A DNA stretch of 64,000 bases from Auriscalpium vulgare. Lineage: Eukaryota > Basidiomycota > Agaricomycetes > Russulales > Auriscalpiaceae. Below are positions 42,618 to 54,595 of the stretch, one piece after another (the stretch's first letter is position 1; every line of letters begins with the position of its first letter). A program made the position numbers and the translations under genes. The notes under the pieces were generated by a model. That model was given only the letters and a program-made list of their open reading frames with translations, was not told where the DNA came from and made no database searches. The DNA lies in assembly GCA_019915015.1 (NCBI GenBank), contig JAHBBC010000006.1, forward strand, positions 434,001-498,000, given 5' to 3'.

Positions 42618-44166
42618 GGACGAGCGGGTAGCATGGACGCGTGAAAAAGGTGGTGAACAGGCGGGGAGCTAGCGGACGGTACTTGTGCCCACGCCAAGCT
42701 TCGCAGATCGCTGCCAGCGAGAAAACGAGGCTAAGAGGACGTCGTGTGCGCGGCGCAGATGCATGATGAGCGCGCGCCGGAAAGAACGATGTTGAAAGAG
42801 GGAGACTGACTGCCATGCTAGCTAGCTGTATATTCGGAAGTGTTTGGCGCGTGAGTTGGTGCTTGTAGTTACTAAGATAGCAGACCGTCCTCATGGGCCG
42901 ATAGAACGATTAGCTTATCTTTTGTCATGCATGATAGATAAGATTCCCGGCTTTCCACGCATCTATAAGCAAGCGTAGAAGATAAGATTCCATTACCTCA
43001 CGGTGACATTGAAATTTGAATGACGACGCCCGTTCGGACTCAACCCCCACTGGCAAGTCATGTTTCTACCACCTCACTTACAAGTCTTCGCAACCGCGGG
43101 ACGTGAGCAGAGCTTGAAGTCGCCTCGAGCCATACTACGCCCCGCTGAGTCCATTCAGCCTGAGCCACGTATCTTCCTTTCGGTCAACACCTGGCTACGG
43201 TTGTCATCAAGCTAGAGTTTAAATGCCCTTCATTGTTACATCTTGGATGTCCACATTCTGCATCGTGTGCCGCTCGGTCCCACGCGTCGATCGCGTCGAT
43301 CGCGTCGGCCAAAGCGTCCGTCGCTTGCCTCTGACGACGGGAGGGAACTGTCCGACTCATGGTGGGTGCCCATGCATCGGCAACTGAACAGATGTGGAGC
43401 TTACGCACCTCATACAGGCGGATGCATCGATCTCGATTACAACGAACTTGCGAACGCCGTCGCGCCCGATTCGGCTGCTCCCTGTATGCAGGCCGCTAGG
43501 GTGTTGCCCTTGCACAGTGCACAGCAGCTGCAGTCAAAGCTCTGCGGCGACATTGCACGGTAGCTGCGTGCCTTGGCACTTTGCATGAAGGGGCTCGGCT
43601 TGAGATATGGCCATAGTCACTAATAATATAGTCTTCCAGAGGCAGCAGCCGGTGGTTGACCTGATACGTCAAAGCACTAACAATGCATCCACTGCAAGAT
43701 ACGTACGGGAGGTCACCCTTTGGCGCGTGTCAATTATTGTCGTGAGTTTTCTTTTCCAAGTCATCGGTTCAAATTCTGAGAGAGTGAGTCAACAGTCGGG
43801 GCTACTGACATGAGGGAGCGACGGAGCAACTCAATGAAACCGAGATCACCCGTGCGCGCGGTGGCTGCAGGGACACTTCATAGCCACTCAAAGCGCGAGT
43901 AATGCTTGGGCGGCATAATGGGAGCGCACCCACCGCTACGAGCTCAGTGTCCGGGCATATTTGCCTCCGAATGCCACGCGCGCGGGTTCCAGACGCGGTC
44001 ACGTCTATTTCAACGGTGCGCGGACGGGCCCTTAAATTCGCCCGCGTCCACTCTCGTCCCAATCGTCCCTCCACCCCCGGACTCTTAGATCTTCAACCCG
44101 TCCCCCTGCCCCTTCCAGCCCACATCACGTCCGCTTACTCTCGCCACTCCGTTTCATCTGTTCGAA
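42618..44166. promoter_or_regulatory. Divergent intergenic region of O-fucosyltransferase-like gene and family X copy 2
   Basis: Includes GATA-factor-type sites: GATAAGATTCC occurs twice (about 42939 and 42980), with CTTATCTTT near 42913. From about 43480 to 44166 it is the right-arm upstream of the inverted duplication. A 106-codon plus-strand frame (43243-43563) is unlikely to be real. Confidence 0.45.
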
Positions 44167-46074
44167 ATGAACGACTACCCCCAGTTCAACTTCCAACCCG
44201 GCGGATACGACGACACGACGCCGCCAGACGCGATGAATCAAGGATGTTTTTATCCCTTCTACGACCCCAGCCAGTACCAGCCTCCACCACTTCCCTACGG
44301 CTTCCCGCAGGCGCCATATGGCTTCCCGCCCGCTCCGTACAACTACAATCCCCACCACAGGAACGGCGACTACTTGACCAGCACCCAACCAGCGGAATTT
44401 ATCCCCGCACAGTTCCACTGCAAAGGCAGCAGACAGAATCCAGCGCCCTATCAGCCCCCGTCTTGGGGCCCCGCACCAACGTCGACCTATGACCAAGGGG
44501 GAGCACCCGCCGCAACGTTCGCAAGTTCCGCGCCTCAGTGGCAGCCGCTCAGTGTGCCACCGCACCCACACGCGTACGGATACGCTCAGACTGACGCCTA
44601 CCCGGTGCAAAGCGGCCTCGGGGCTCACACAAATGCTTACCAACCGTCTGTCCACGCTCATGCGTCTGCCGCCGCCGCCGCCGCCCCTGCCCCCGCCCCA
44701 GTCCCCGTGCACGCGCCGCAATTGGCCTCACTCCTGCCGCCCCCGCAAGCACAATCGCAAGCGGCCATGACACCCATACCATTGACCACACTCGCGCAGA
44801 GAATCCGCCGGCAACGCAGGCCTCAAGAAGGTCATCTGCGTGCCATTGTTCAAGCCAGGGGCACGAACATGAGGGTTTTCTCGCATTATGAAGACGGCGC
44901 TCCCCCTCTGCAAGGGTATTCAATGATGCCACCGCCGTCCCGGACTGGCGCTGGCGCAGCTTCCGGCAGCAGTAATGGGGGACCCGTTCGTCGCAGCAGA
45001 GAAAAGACACGGTCCTCGCCCATCCCAACGGCGTCCCAGCCCACTAGCACGAACACGTCCGGAGCTACAATGAAGTCCGAATTCGTACGTCACCTCTACA
45101 GCCTGTATGTAATATTTGTCTGACCTATGCGAGCAGGAGTTGATGACTAAGGACCTGGGCCAGGATGCCGAGCCGCTGGTCAGGCAACATCGGTGCGCCA
45201 GATGCAAGCAAGGAACGAATAAGCCGATCAAGTCGCAACACATGCCGAAACACCTGTTCAGCAAGACCCACATCCGTGTCCTGCCGCGCCCCCTGCAAGA
45301 GGTCGTGCCAATATACGTTTGTGCGATGTTTCCTGAGTGCACGAACGTGTATGTCCGCTCTTTTATCACCGTCGTGCGACTAACAAGTAGACTTCTAGGG
45401 GCAGCCGTCAGGACCGTGCGAAGACCCACCAAGTCAAATGCCCAATGTACAAGGATGCGCACGGCACTGCCAGCGTGAACGCTCCCTCGATGAATCTCCT
45501 TGAACTTGCTCGGAAGCTGTTCCAGGCGGGAAAGATCGATTGCAATCCGGACGCAGACGAGCTGAAGGGGGTAAACCTAGCAGACATGGTATGGAAGGCG
45601 CCGCGTGCGGCACAGACGACGGCATCAAGGCCATCGAGTCCATCCGAGATTGGTGCGGCGTCATCGTCTGGGTCATTGTCATCGCCTGCGAGTACATCTG
45701 ATGTCTCGATTTTCGACATCTCCCGAAACCCGTCTCCCAGCACGGCGAAGTCCTCGCCTGCGCTGCCCGCGCCTCAGGCTGCAGCGGCCGACGCTCCAGG
45801 TTGCGTGGCGCACACCCCGCCCGCCATAGCCGCACACCTCCTCCCCACGCCCGCTAGGGTTGCGGATGTTCTGGGAGATGTTATCGCTGGCGCTCCCGTC
45901 TACGCAGCGACCCATCCCGACGAGGTAGACTGGCTAGACCCCGCGTTGTCGTCAGCATCGTTCTCCGCTCCCATGTCGTACGGGCTCCCGTCGGACGCTG
46001 AGAAATATGCTGCGGCCAATGAGTTTGTCTTGTCCCAGTGGGCTGCAGCTCGTGCAATCGATTCAACGTCTTAA
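43480..46074 (+). repeat. Right arm of the large inverted duplication
   Basis: Family X copy 2 and its upstream, inverted relative to 37627-39850; see that entry. Coding similarity continues through the core exons. Confidence 0.75.
44167..46074 (+). CDS. Family X paralogue 2: Pro/Gln-rich protein with zinc-finger-like core
   Basis: Starts MNDYPQFNFQPGGYDDTTPP, the same opening as copy 1. Exon 1 is Pro/Gln/Tyr-rich, including shared QGGAPAATFAS-APQWQPL and an Ala/Pro-rich insertion (AAAAAAPAPAPVPVHAP). The core after a short intron near 45.09-45.13 kb: QHRCARCKQG...MPKHLFSKTH, LQEVVPIYVCAMFPEC, then after an intron (about 45349-45398) GSRQDRAKTHQVKC. Then MNLLELARKLFQAGKI and NPDADELKGVNLADMVW, matching copy 1 almost residue by residue. 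The tail is Ser/Pro/Ala-rich and ends AAARAIDSTS. C2H2- and C2HC-like residues are all kept. Function unknown; all frames close. Confidence 0.72.
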
Positions 46075-46375
46075 CGGACGTCCTCCATTTTGCATTTTGT
46101 TTAGGGTACGCAATCTCCCGCCCTCGTTAAGTATGACTCGTGGTCTGGACCACATCTTGAACCTGGTATCTCACCGACTCACCTACGCACTCGCTGCATC
46201 CTATGTACCATACTCACTAATTTCATTCATCGTCACTGGCCACTGTCCCTCATATACCTGCCTGTTTCAGTATACCTTTGGCAGCAACTCGAGTAGCTCC
46301 GCAAACCTGGATGAATGCTCTGTAAATTATGTATCCATTGCATGAATAAATTTTCATGCTGTAACCTAGCCCCCG
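46075..46375. other. Convergent 3' region
   Basis: Tail-to-tail spacer between family X copy 2 and F-box copy 2; AT-richer, no feature. Confidence 0.35.
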
Positions 46376-48003
46376 CTACAGTAGCTCCCCAGTCACTGTA
46401 ATGGTCACATCCGGCAGCATCCTCTTCAAATTGACTCCCATGCCTTTGTCGACATGCGTCCCCTCGAGCTCCAGCTTCACCCGCTCGATCGCCAGCCCTG
46501 CGATCCGCCGCGTGTTGAGGCATTCCGCAAGTGCGAGCGCCAACGCGTAATCTTGGTGAGGAACCTGCCACCACAGTGAACGACTCCAGATGTGGGCAGC
46601 GCAGAGGTTGACCGGTGGAGTCAGCGTCAAGGCTATGCGCGGATGCAGACCGCATCGAAGAGACGATCGAGGTGTCCGCCGGGCCAGTGCATCTGCACGT
46701 CGAGCTGGAGGGACCGGATGGCAGAGGGGACGATGGCCGAAGCCAGCTTGTGGATCACGTCATCGACGATGAGGTAGTAGTCCGTGTCGTACAGGTCAAT
46801 ATAGTTGAAGTCGAGTTGTAGGTCGGGTTGGGCGGTGTTGTAATGCATACCAACAAGGGAGCGATCGGCATGGAGAGGCTGGGCCTCACACCGCCAGCCG
46901 GTGAAGTAAACATGGTCATAATCACCCAAAATATGAAGCTGCGCGAGGGGAGCAGCTCTGTCGCCAAAGTGCTGTGACAGGACACGTAATACATTGGCGA
47001 TGTCTGCCACGCCGTCGGATGCGTGGTCTTCGACGCAGAACATCTGGAGGTGGAGGGCGGTGGTGGACGGAAATGAAAAGCTTTCGATCAGCCGCGAGAC
47101 GTATTGCAGTTCCGCTTTCAATTTGAGCAGCGTCAGGTGCGGGAGCGTGAGGGGCGAAGCGCTACCGTCGACTCGGTCCACTTCGCGAGTCCGTATGTCC
47201 AATATCTCAACACTGGACATCCCTCTGAGCCACCCCAACATACTTGTCAGCCCCATCCTAGCCGTTTCGAAAGAGAACAACGTGATGTTTCCAAGCGTCA
47301 TGCTCGCTGGCTGCCAGTCGAGCGTCTGTATGTTATGCAATGTGAGCCGACGGAGGTGCGGTGTGGGCCCGTATAAAGCGTCCGAGTGTAGTGCGGGAAA
47401 CTGTGACCCGTCCACCGTAAGGGTGAGCTCCTCAAGTAGAGGTAATGATGTGGGACCTTGGTCTATACGGCGATTCTCCTGGACTTGGGCACGTTCATGC
47501 TGTGGAACCTGTACATCCCGAAGACAGACAGTGCGGCGGCAGCGCGGTAAGAGATCGCATACAAGATCCATCTGCACGGAGCTGAGCCGTGCAGGTCCCG
47601 CCGCTTGCCAGCGCAGCACTAACGGGCTTCGCGCCCGCGCCGCCGACACTTCCATCCACTTTTCGCCGAGAGAGAGGTCGATGTTGTGCCAGAGGGTGTC
47701 TGTCATCAACGCCACGTCGCGCCACCAGCCGCAAACATGTCCGAGACGGAACTCGCGCCATCGGCGCTGCACGTTCTTCGGCGCGGGGGTGGATAGCGGG
47801 GGCGACATGGGAGTGCTTTCGGGGTCGCCGACGCAGAGGGTGAATATCTGCCCGAGAGTCTCTGCGGGAATGCGACATGCGATTACTGCAGAATTGTAAT
47901 GTCTGGCAGTGTTGGGCCATGGTGTGGGCAAACCAGGAGCTGCAGGGTCGGTCGCTGCCATTGCGGTGTGGTCTTCGAGGCGGAGGATGGGGTCTGCGGA
48001 CAC
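46376..48003 (-). pseudogene. F-box/LRR-like gene, copy 2, with C-terminal frameshifts
   Basis: A 456-codon single-exon frame (48003-46633) carries an F-box-like start (IPAETLGQIFTLCVGD), FRLGHVCGWWRDVALMTDTL, LWHNIDLSLGEKWMEVSAAR, PLLEELTLTVDGS, GPTPHLRRLTLHNIQTLDW and repeated Leu-rich stretches to LDRLFDAV. It then stops (VCIRA), while the expected continuation (LRCPHLESFTVVA) lies one base off, and the last block (LNTRRIAGLAIERVKLELEG to TITVTGELL) is in a third frame. Equivalent blocks in copy 1 confirm these belong to the protein. So two small indels, near 46640 and 46560, cut off the last 85 or so residues. A shortened but expressed adaptor is also possible. Confidence 0.7.
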
Positions 48004-49120
48004 TGGTAGTCACGGTACATAAAGATTCCAAATACGCAATTGTATCGCGGTTTGACCCTTGAAGCGTTCAGACGTTATTACTGAGAGATGCTTCAGACAA
48101 ACCGTACGCACAACCTGGGTGGGAACAGGAACTGAGGAAGGAGAAAACGTTTCGCTGGCCAGGGTTGGCCGGCCCATGCCGGCCGGTATCGGAGACTCGA
48201 GAGAGCTCGAGAGAGAGCGGGCCGCCGCGGCCACCGGCAGCCCTGCCAGACTCCTCCTCCTCCCTGCTGGCATTTCTCCAGAGCCTCTCGATGACTAGGA
48301 ACGCCGCCCAACTATCGCTTGGGACACTGGACCGCTTGTTTTTATGACTCTATTAAGCTGGTGCTCCGACTAGAAGATATTTGGGGCCTTGAAGAAAGAG
48401 GATGGATCGACAATTCGACGTACCCCGACGGACAATCATGTATCCTGCACCCCGTACTCTGGTCACACATCGGACTCTTCCCTTCATAAGTCATCCAATC
48501 ACCGAAAATCAAACCATCTGCTGCTATTTTGGCGCCCGATTGTTGCATCTCTGCTACTTTGGTCCCTCGACAACAATGTCCGTCACTGCTTCCGCTTGCA
48601 ACTGCCGGTGAAGGGATCGGATGCTGCCAGCGGAATCTGCCTTCGGCTGAATGTCCTAAGATTGGACTGGGTTGCCGTCGACGCGAATACATTTTGGCAC
48701 TCTGCACTCCGAGACACAAAGTATTTATGCTATATGCTCTGTCTTCAGCGCTGTCGGCTCTGGCGAGTGGCAGGGCCAGCTGGTCCTGTTGCACAGGTGC
48801 ACGCGTTGTACTCATCTTGGCAGTCGAGCTGCTCTTGGCAGTGCCGACGAGGCGGCACAATAGTAAGCTGGACAATGGGACTAGCTGAACCACATGGTTT
48901 TCTTTCCACACACGTGCTGACTACTACGATCACGCCGTGGGGTTTGGAGCGCGTACGCGACGCGACTGTTTAAAATGGTTTGTGTTTCAGCGCACACTGC
49001 TTGCATCTCTCACCATCTGTCCTCCGTCCTTCATTGATTTCTCCCTCCGTCCTCTCTCCACATTCTCTCACCCTCTGCGGTTGACTCTCTCGCTTATCAT
49101 CCCCTGTATCTGTTGAACAG
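48004..49120. promoter_or_regulatory. Divergent intergenic region of F-box copy 2 and family X copy 3
   Basis: About 48155-48215 holds GC-rich inverted repeats (GGCCGGCCCATGCCGGCC) followed by GAGACTCGAGAGAGCTC, a 17-mer found inverted at about 9198-9215. Overlapping frames in 48.34-48.97 kb on both strands have no domain. CT-rich sequence at 49010-49080 likely precedes the family X copy 3 start. Confidence 0.4.
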
Positions 49121-51074
49121 ATGGCCTCGTTCAATTCAACTGCCCAGGGCAGTTCCAACCACACCCGGCGACAGTCAAGCTCGATGCAGCCGCTGTATGG
49201 CGTCTTCAACAGCAAAATGCCAATATTGGAAACAATTTTTGCCAGTGGCCCATCGTCCAACCCCCCGTCGGTCGCATGGCCCCCCGCGCCCGACGTGCAA
49301 GCGTCGTCATTTGCCTCCGTACCCCAGCACGCTTTTGCTCAAGGCGGACAGTTCACCTTTGTGCCCCCGCCGACGGCAGCACATCCCGCCACCTACGTGT
49401 ATCATGCGCGCAACACTCCTACCGCCTACATGCCCACACAGAGCTATCCAACACCTCTAGCGCCCGCCCCCGCAGCGATGCCTCAGGCTCCCGCCGAACA
49501 TTCCCAAAACATCCTCCCGCCCGCTGCCCCCAGCCGGGTTGTACGCGCGCTGCCAGCCCGGTATCCTCGTGACGTCGCTGCGACGGCGGCGACAACAGCC
49601 CGCTCATTCCCGCATGCCGCGCCGGTCGACCACTCGCACGCCGGGCCGAACAGTTCATCTATGGCCGCCACATCGAGCAGCGCGGTTGGGGCCCCTGCTG
49701 TCGTCGCGGTACAGAAGCGGCGGAGGTCTGAGGAGCAACAGACCGTTGGCGATGTACAAGTGCGGGATCTCCTGGTATGTCGCCTATTTCTGTGCACTCT
49801 ACATATGCCTAAACTAACGATTTGGTTGCTACGTAGGCCAAGATCCCGCGACATATCCACGATGCGTTGGATATTCCGTCATGTAATGCGAAGAAGGACT
49901 TCTTTAGCCACCACAACCTCATGTCGCTTCCTCTTGCAGCGCAGAGGGAGATACGGGTATGCGTTTGTCCAGCTTACCTGGACCCGCTCTGTAACCAACG
50001 GTACGCCCGCCTTCATTAATCGCCGCAGCTCATCCACTAAAGCGATCATTAACTCGTAGGGGCGGCCGTCCGGATACGGTAAAACAGCATCAGGATAGAT
50101 GTGAGGGCCGTATTGAACGCGGGTTAAATGTGGGTGATTGCCTGATCCTATCCATCCCGGAGTTAGCGATGAATCTGCATGAAGCTGGGAAATTGTGGAT
50201 GAGGCCGGACGATAGCCGCGTGAAGAACATCGCGGCCCTCTTGTGGAGTAGTAACAAGCATGTGGCTTTACAGGACCCGGTCCCGAAGCCGAGGGACTCT
50301 CCCCTGTCCGCGCAGCCGTCCCTCTCCAGCGCCAATTTCGCACCCACTTCCGCCGCGCTTGCGTCGTACGCACCTTCGGTCGCGTCGTCGTCGCAGGCGG
50401 CAGCGCCTTCAGTCCCCCACCACACTCTCACGAGCAACACTCGCGCGGTCGCCCCCCGCCAGCCACTCGTTGACACGCAGGCTTTAACAAGCGTTCAACA
50501 CGACACCCAGTGGAACTCCGCGCAGGCTGCTGGATTCACGCACCGCCAGCCTCGCATCCCATCTGCTCCCCCAGTGGTGCACCTATACGGAGACCGGTAC
50601 TTCGTACCGCCATCTCCATCCTACCCCGACTTTCCGTCGCCGGACGACGGAGATGCCCAGGACGTTGCGGAGGGTCACTTCTTTTCCCCCCCGTTGCACA
50701 CGAATGCTGCCGCCGCCGCCGACGACCACGCCATCGTAGCATCCGTGCCTGCTAGCGAGGAGATGGTAGCATTCGTCGAGGCCCCGCCCCAGGACGTCGG
50801 CTACGTGGTTCCAGAGCAAGGTCACGCTGCGACGGAACATGGCTTCGAGCTGGGGCCTGATTTCGCCAGTGGATCCGCGAACATCTGGAACTTGCAGCCG
50901 CCCGCTGCGGAGGGTCAGCCCTCCTATTCCCCTCCGTTGCCCACGGATTTTATGGCACACATGCCCGCCGACTTGAAGCAGGCCTTCAAGGAATTATGCG
51001 CACGAAAAGATGGGCTGCCGACGCTGCCGCCCCCGCCGCCGCCACGCCACCGAAGCATCCACGGTGGCTGCTAG
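49121..51074 (+). CDS. Family X paralogue 3, diverged
   Basis: Exon 1 starts MASFNSTAQGSSNHTRRQSS and is Pro/Ala/Ser-rich, ending with a basic patch QKRRRSEEQ. Intron about 49775-49836; exon 2 AKIPRHIHDALDIPSCNAKK, FFSHHNLMSLPLAAQREIRV, CVCPAYLDPLCNQ; intron about 50000-50058; exon 3 GGRPDTVKQHQDRCEGRIER, MNLHEAGKLWMRPDDSRVKN, IAALLW and a long Pro/Ala-rich tail to PRHRSIHGGC. The second cysteine group (C...C, GGRxD, HQxxC), the AGK helix and the PD-x-K-N-A-LW motif align with copies 1 and 2; the first finger has lost its C-x2-C pair. The tail has a repeated EEMVAFVEAPP/EEMLAFVEAPL element, the second just past the stop. Confidence 0.68.
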
Positions 51075-51682
51075 GGAGGAGATGCTAGCTTTCGTCGAGG
51101 CCCCGCTGTGGATCCTCCAGAGCAAGGTTATGTCGCGGCGACGCCGTGCAGGAGCCTGGATCCGCGATTGTCGCCCTCCATACTGATTGCGTTCATTACC
51201 ACCCGGTGGATGTGGATGCTGCGCGTGCAGACTTATGGACCTTGTTCAATTTGTGGTCGCCTCAGCTTCGCGGCGATGGTCGTTTCCCCGGACTATATTT
51301 TCGGTATTAGTCACTATCCACCTCTCTTTCTTTTGGGTACTTATTCTGAGACATATGTCCGGTTCATATGCACTTGTAACATCTTACTGTACAGCTTACC
51401 ACCACATTTGTGTCTCATGTCTGACTGTATGCACTGTATCAATTACCCGTATATTAACCAGATCGTGGGCTTGGCGTTGTACATGTTTTGTCGCGAGAGC
51501 TCGGAGCGGAGCGACGGCATTTCTTGTACTCACTCACTATTTCTACGTCCACTCCTCGTCTAGTACTCACGCCGTTATCGCCATGTATACCTCACCGCAT
51601 CACAGAACGAATACAATGATTATTGGTTACTATAATTGTTACACACACCGCCGTGCTCTCAACTTGCACCACTGCGAGGAAG
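51075..51682. other. Convergent 3' region with a relic of the family X tail
   Basis: About 51068-51120 repeats sequence from inside family X copy 3 (GAGGAGATGGTAGC...TTCGTCGAGGCCCCG at about 50757-50790), now after the stop, so the ancestral tail was longer or duplicated. The rest is AT-rich 3' sequence. Confidence 0.45.
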
Positions 51683-52859
<1,177 letters not shown>

Positions 52860-53232
52860 CGCGAAAGGTTCAAAGAGAGGGAGACGAGCAATCCACCGGG
52901 AAAAGATTAGATGTCTCGGGCCGGGATGCCCGCTGGCGCTATTCCGGCAATATTACAGCGCCGCAAAAAAATCGAGTCCTCCTTGAAATTGTAGTACGGA
53001 GCCTACAGTATCTAAACGCATGACAAATCAAGAGGAAAGACGAACAGGTCCGGTATACGCAAGCGCGTTTTAGTTAAACGATAGTAGATGTACTTGGTGC
53101 TCTAAGCACTGCATTGTCCGAGATGCGTATACGTACTGGAGGGAGGGATATGCTGTCCGTGTACGATCATAAAGTCCAATCCGATTACAGTAGCAAACAC
53201 GAGTAGGGAGGGAGAGAAAAAACAGACTCGCA
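52860..53232. other. Intergenic region (BNA6 promoter and Kre9-like gene 3' end)
   Basis: No coding feature supported. Upstream of the BNA6 ATG there is no obvious TATA box. Confidence 0.35.
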
Positions 53233-53946
53233 TTAGGCGAGCATGGCTCCGAGGGCAGCAAGGAGAATCATCACGCCGCCGCTCGTGGATACAAGGCGAC
53301 CCGCGGCGTTGGGTGCAGCGGTCGTGTTGGTGATGGACGTGGGGTTCAGGTCGCCCCCATCGGTGCTCCCGGCGCTGTTAGACGGCGACCTGGGCACTGG
53401 TCAGCACGGACCACAGCACAGCAAGCGGGCGGGAAGGACTCACGAGGCACCCGAGGTGATCGAGGGGTGGAGGCTGGCCGACGCCGAGGTCGACGCCGAC
53501 GAGGACGGCGAGGACGACGCGGTACCCTGCTTGATCGAGAAGCGCTGCGACTGTGCGTAGATTGTGTTGAGATCATTTGTGTCTTGGACGAGGTTGACCT
53601 GGAATCCGTCGCCGACGGGCAGCGTGGTGGTGCTCGGGACGGTGAAGGAGCTCGCCGACGAGCCGTCGACGAACGAAGACAGGACTTGGCTGCCCGAGGG
53701 CAAGATGGTCTTGTCCTAGCACAGCGGACGATGCGGTGAGCTGGCGGCGGCGACGGCATGGCCGTGTGGAATACGCACCTGGTTCACAAGGAGCAGAGTG
53801 AAGTTGCTCGGGTCGGAGCTGACCCGCTGCCAGGAGACAGTATTGGGACCGGTGGTCGTCCAGTTGAGGGTGTTTCCCGGGTTTGAAACGGAGTACGCGA
53901 GCGTGGAGGCGGCGAGCGAGAGAATGGCGACGGCGGTGCGCAACAT
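53233..53946 (-). CDS. GPI-anchored Kre9/Knh1-like extracellular protein
   Basis: A secreted Ser/Thr-rich protein with an N-terminal Ig-like Kre9/Knh1 domain, the type common on fungal cell surfaces. It starts MLRTAVAILSLAASTLA (signal peptide, likely cut after LAYS), then VSNPGNTLNWTTTGPNTVSW, PSNFTLLLVNQ; exon 2 DKTILPSGSQVLSSFVDGSS, GDGFQVNLVQDTNDLNTIYA, QSQRFSIKQ, then a Ser-rich stalk; exon 3 SNSAGSTDGGDLNPTSITNT and TTAAPNAAGRLVSTSG ending in a hydrophobic tail GVMILLAALGAMLA, as expected for a GPI signal (omega site probably Ala/Asn-rich region before). About 200 residues; complete. Biochemical role in beta-1,6-glucan is suggested for yeast relatives only. Confidence 0.85.
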
Positions 53947-54595
53947 ATTGAGCTAAGGGGTGTATGTAAAGGAGCAAAGGCGGGTGGAAAGGCGAAGGCG
54001 AAAGGCAAAGAGCTCAAGGTCGACGTGGAAAGAGAAAGGAAGGAACGTGGAGACGTCGAGGAGAGAGGCGCTTTGAGGTCGTGTTGACAGACGGCGAGAC
54101 AGATCGAGGCGGGAGGAGAACTTAAATGCGTGGCTGAAGCGGCGTCACCTCCCCGCCTCCGAGACGCGCCCATCGGCGCTGCCCAGTCCGCCTCATATAT
54201 TTCTGCACAGCCATCAACTGACACACGAATATCTCACTGGTTTTGATACACAGGAACAGGCGCGGGCGCTGTTCAAGGTGCGTTCAATCATGCCCGGCTC
54301 TTTCCTCGATTTTCCGGAGCATACGGACAATGCACTTCCTCTCTAGATGTGATGTGGGCTGGACACTTCACGCCCATGTCACGTCTGGGTATCCATTTGT
54401 TGCTCGTCGCGAGCTCAACTGTTGTTCAACACTTGACGCAAACTTGACGCGCGCTGTAACGGTTTCATCACCTCCGCGCCCCTCCGAGTCATCCTCTGCC
54501 AGCTTGACAAGCCTTTGGACGCCTGAGGCCCGAGGTGCGCCTCGCTGCTTGTATTTATGCTCGATGCCCACCCTCGCCCACCTGTCAGTTCAGGT
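53947..54595. other. Intergenic region
   Basis: Promoter of the Kre9-like gene (left side) and 3' side of the gene at 54596. Small frames on both strands are not supported. Confidence 0.35.

Noticed and set aside
43755..43785. GGTTCAAATTC resembling a tRNA T-arm
   Set aside because: No acceptor stem, D-arm or anticodon arm can be built around it.
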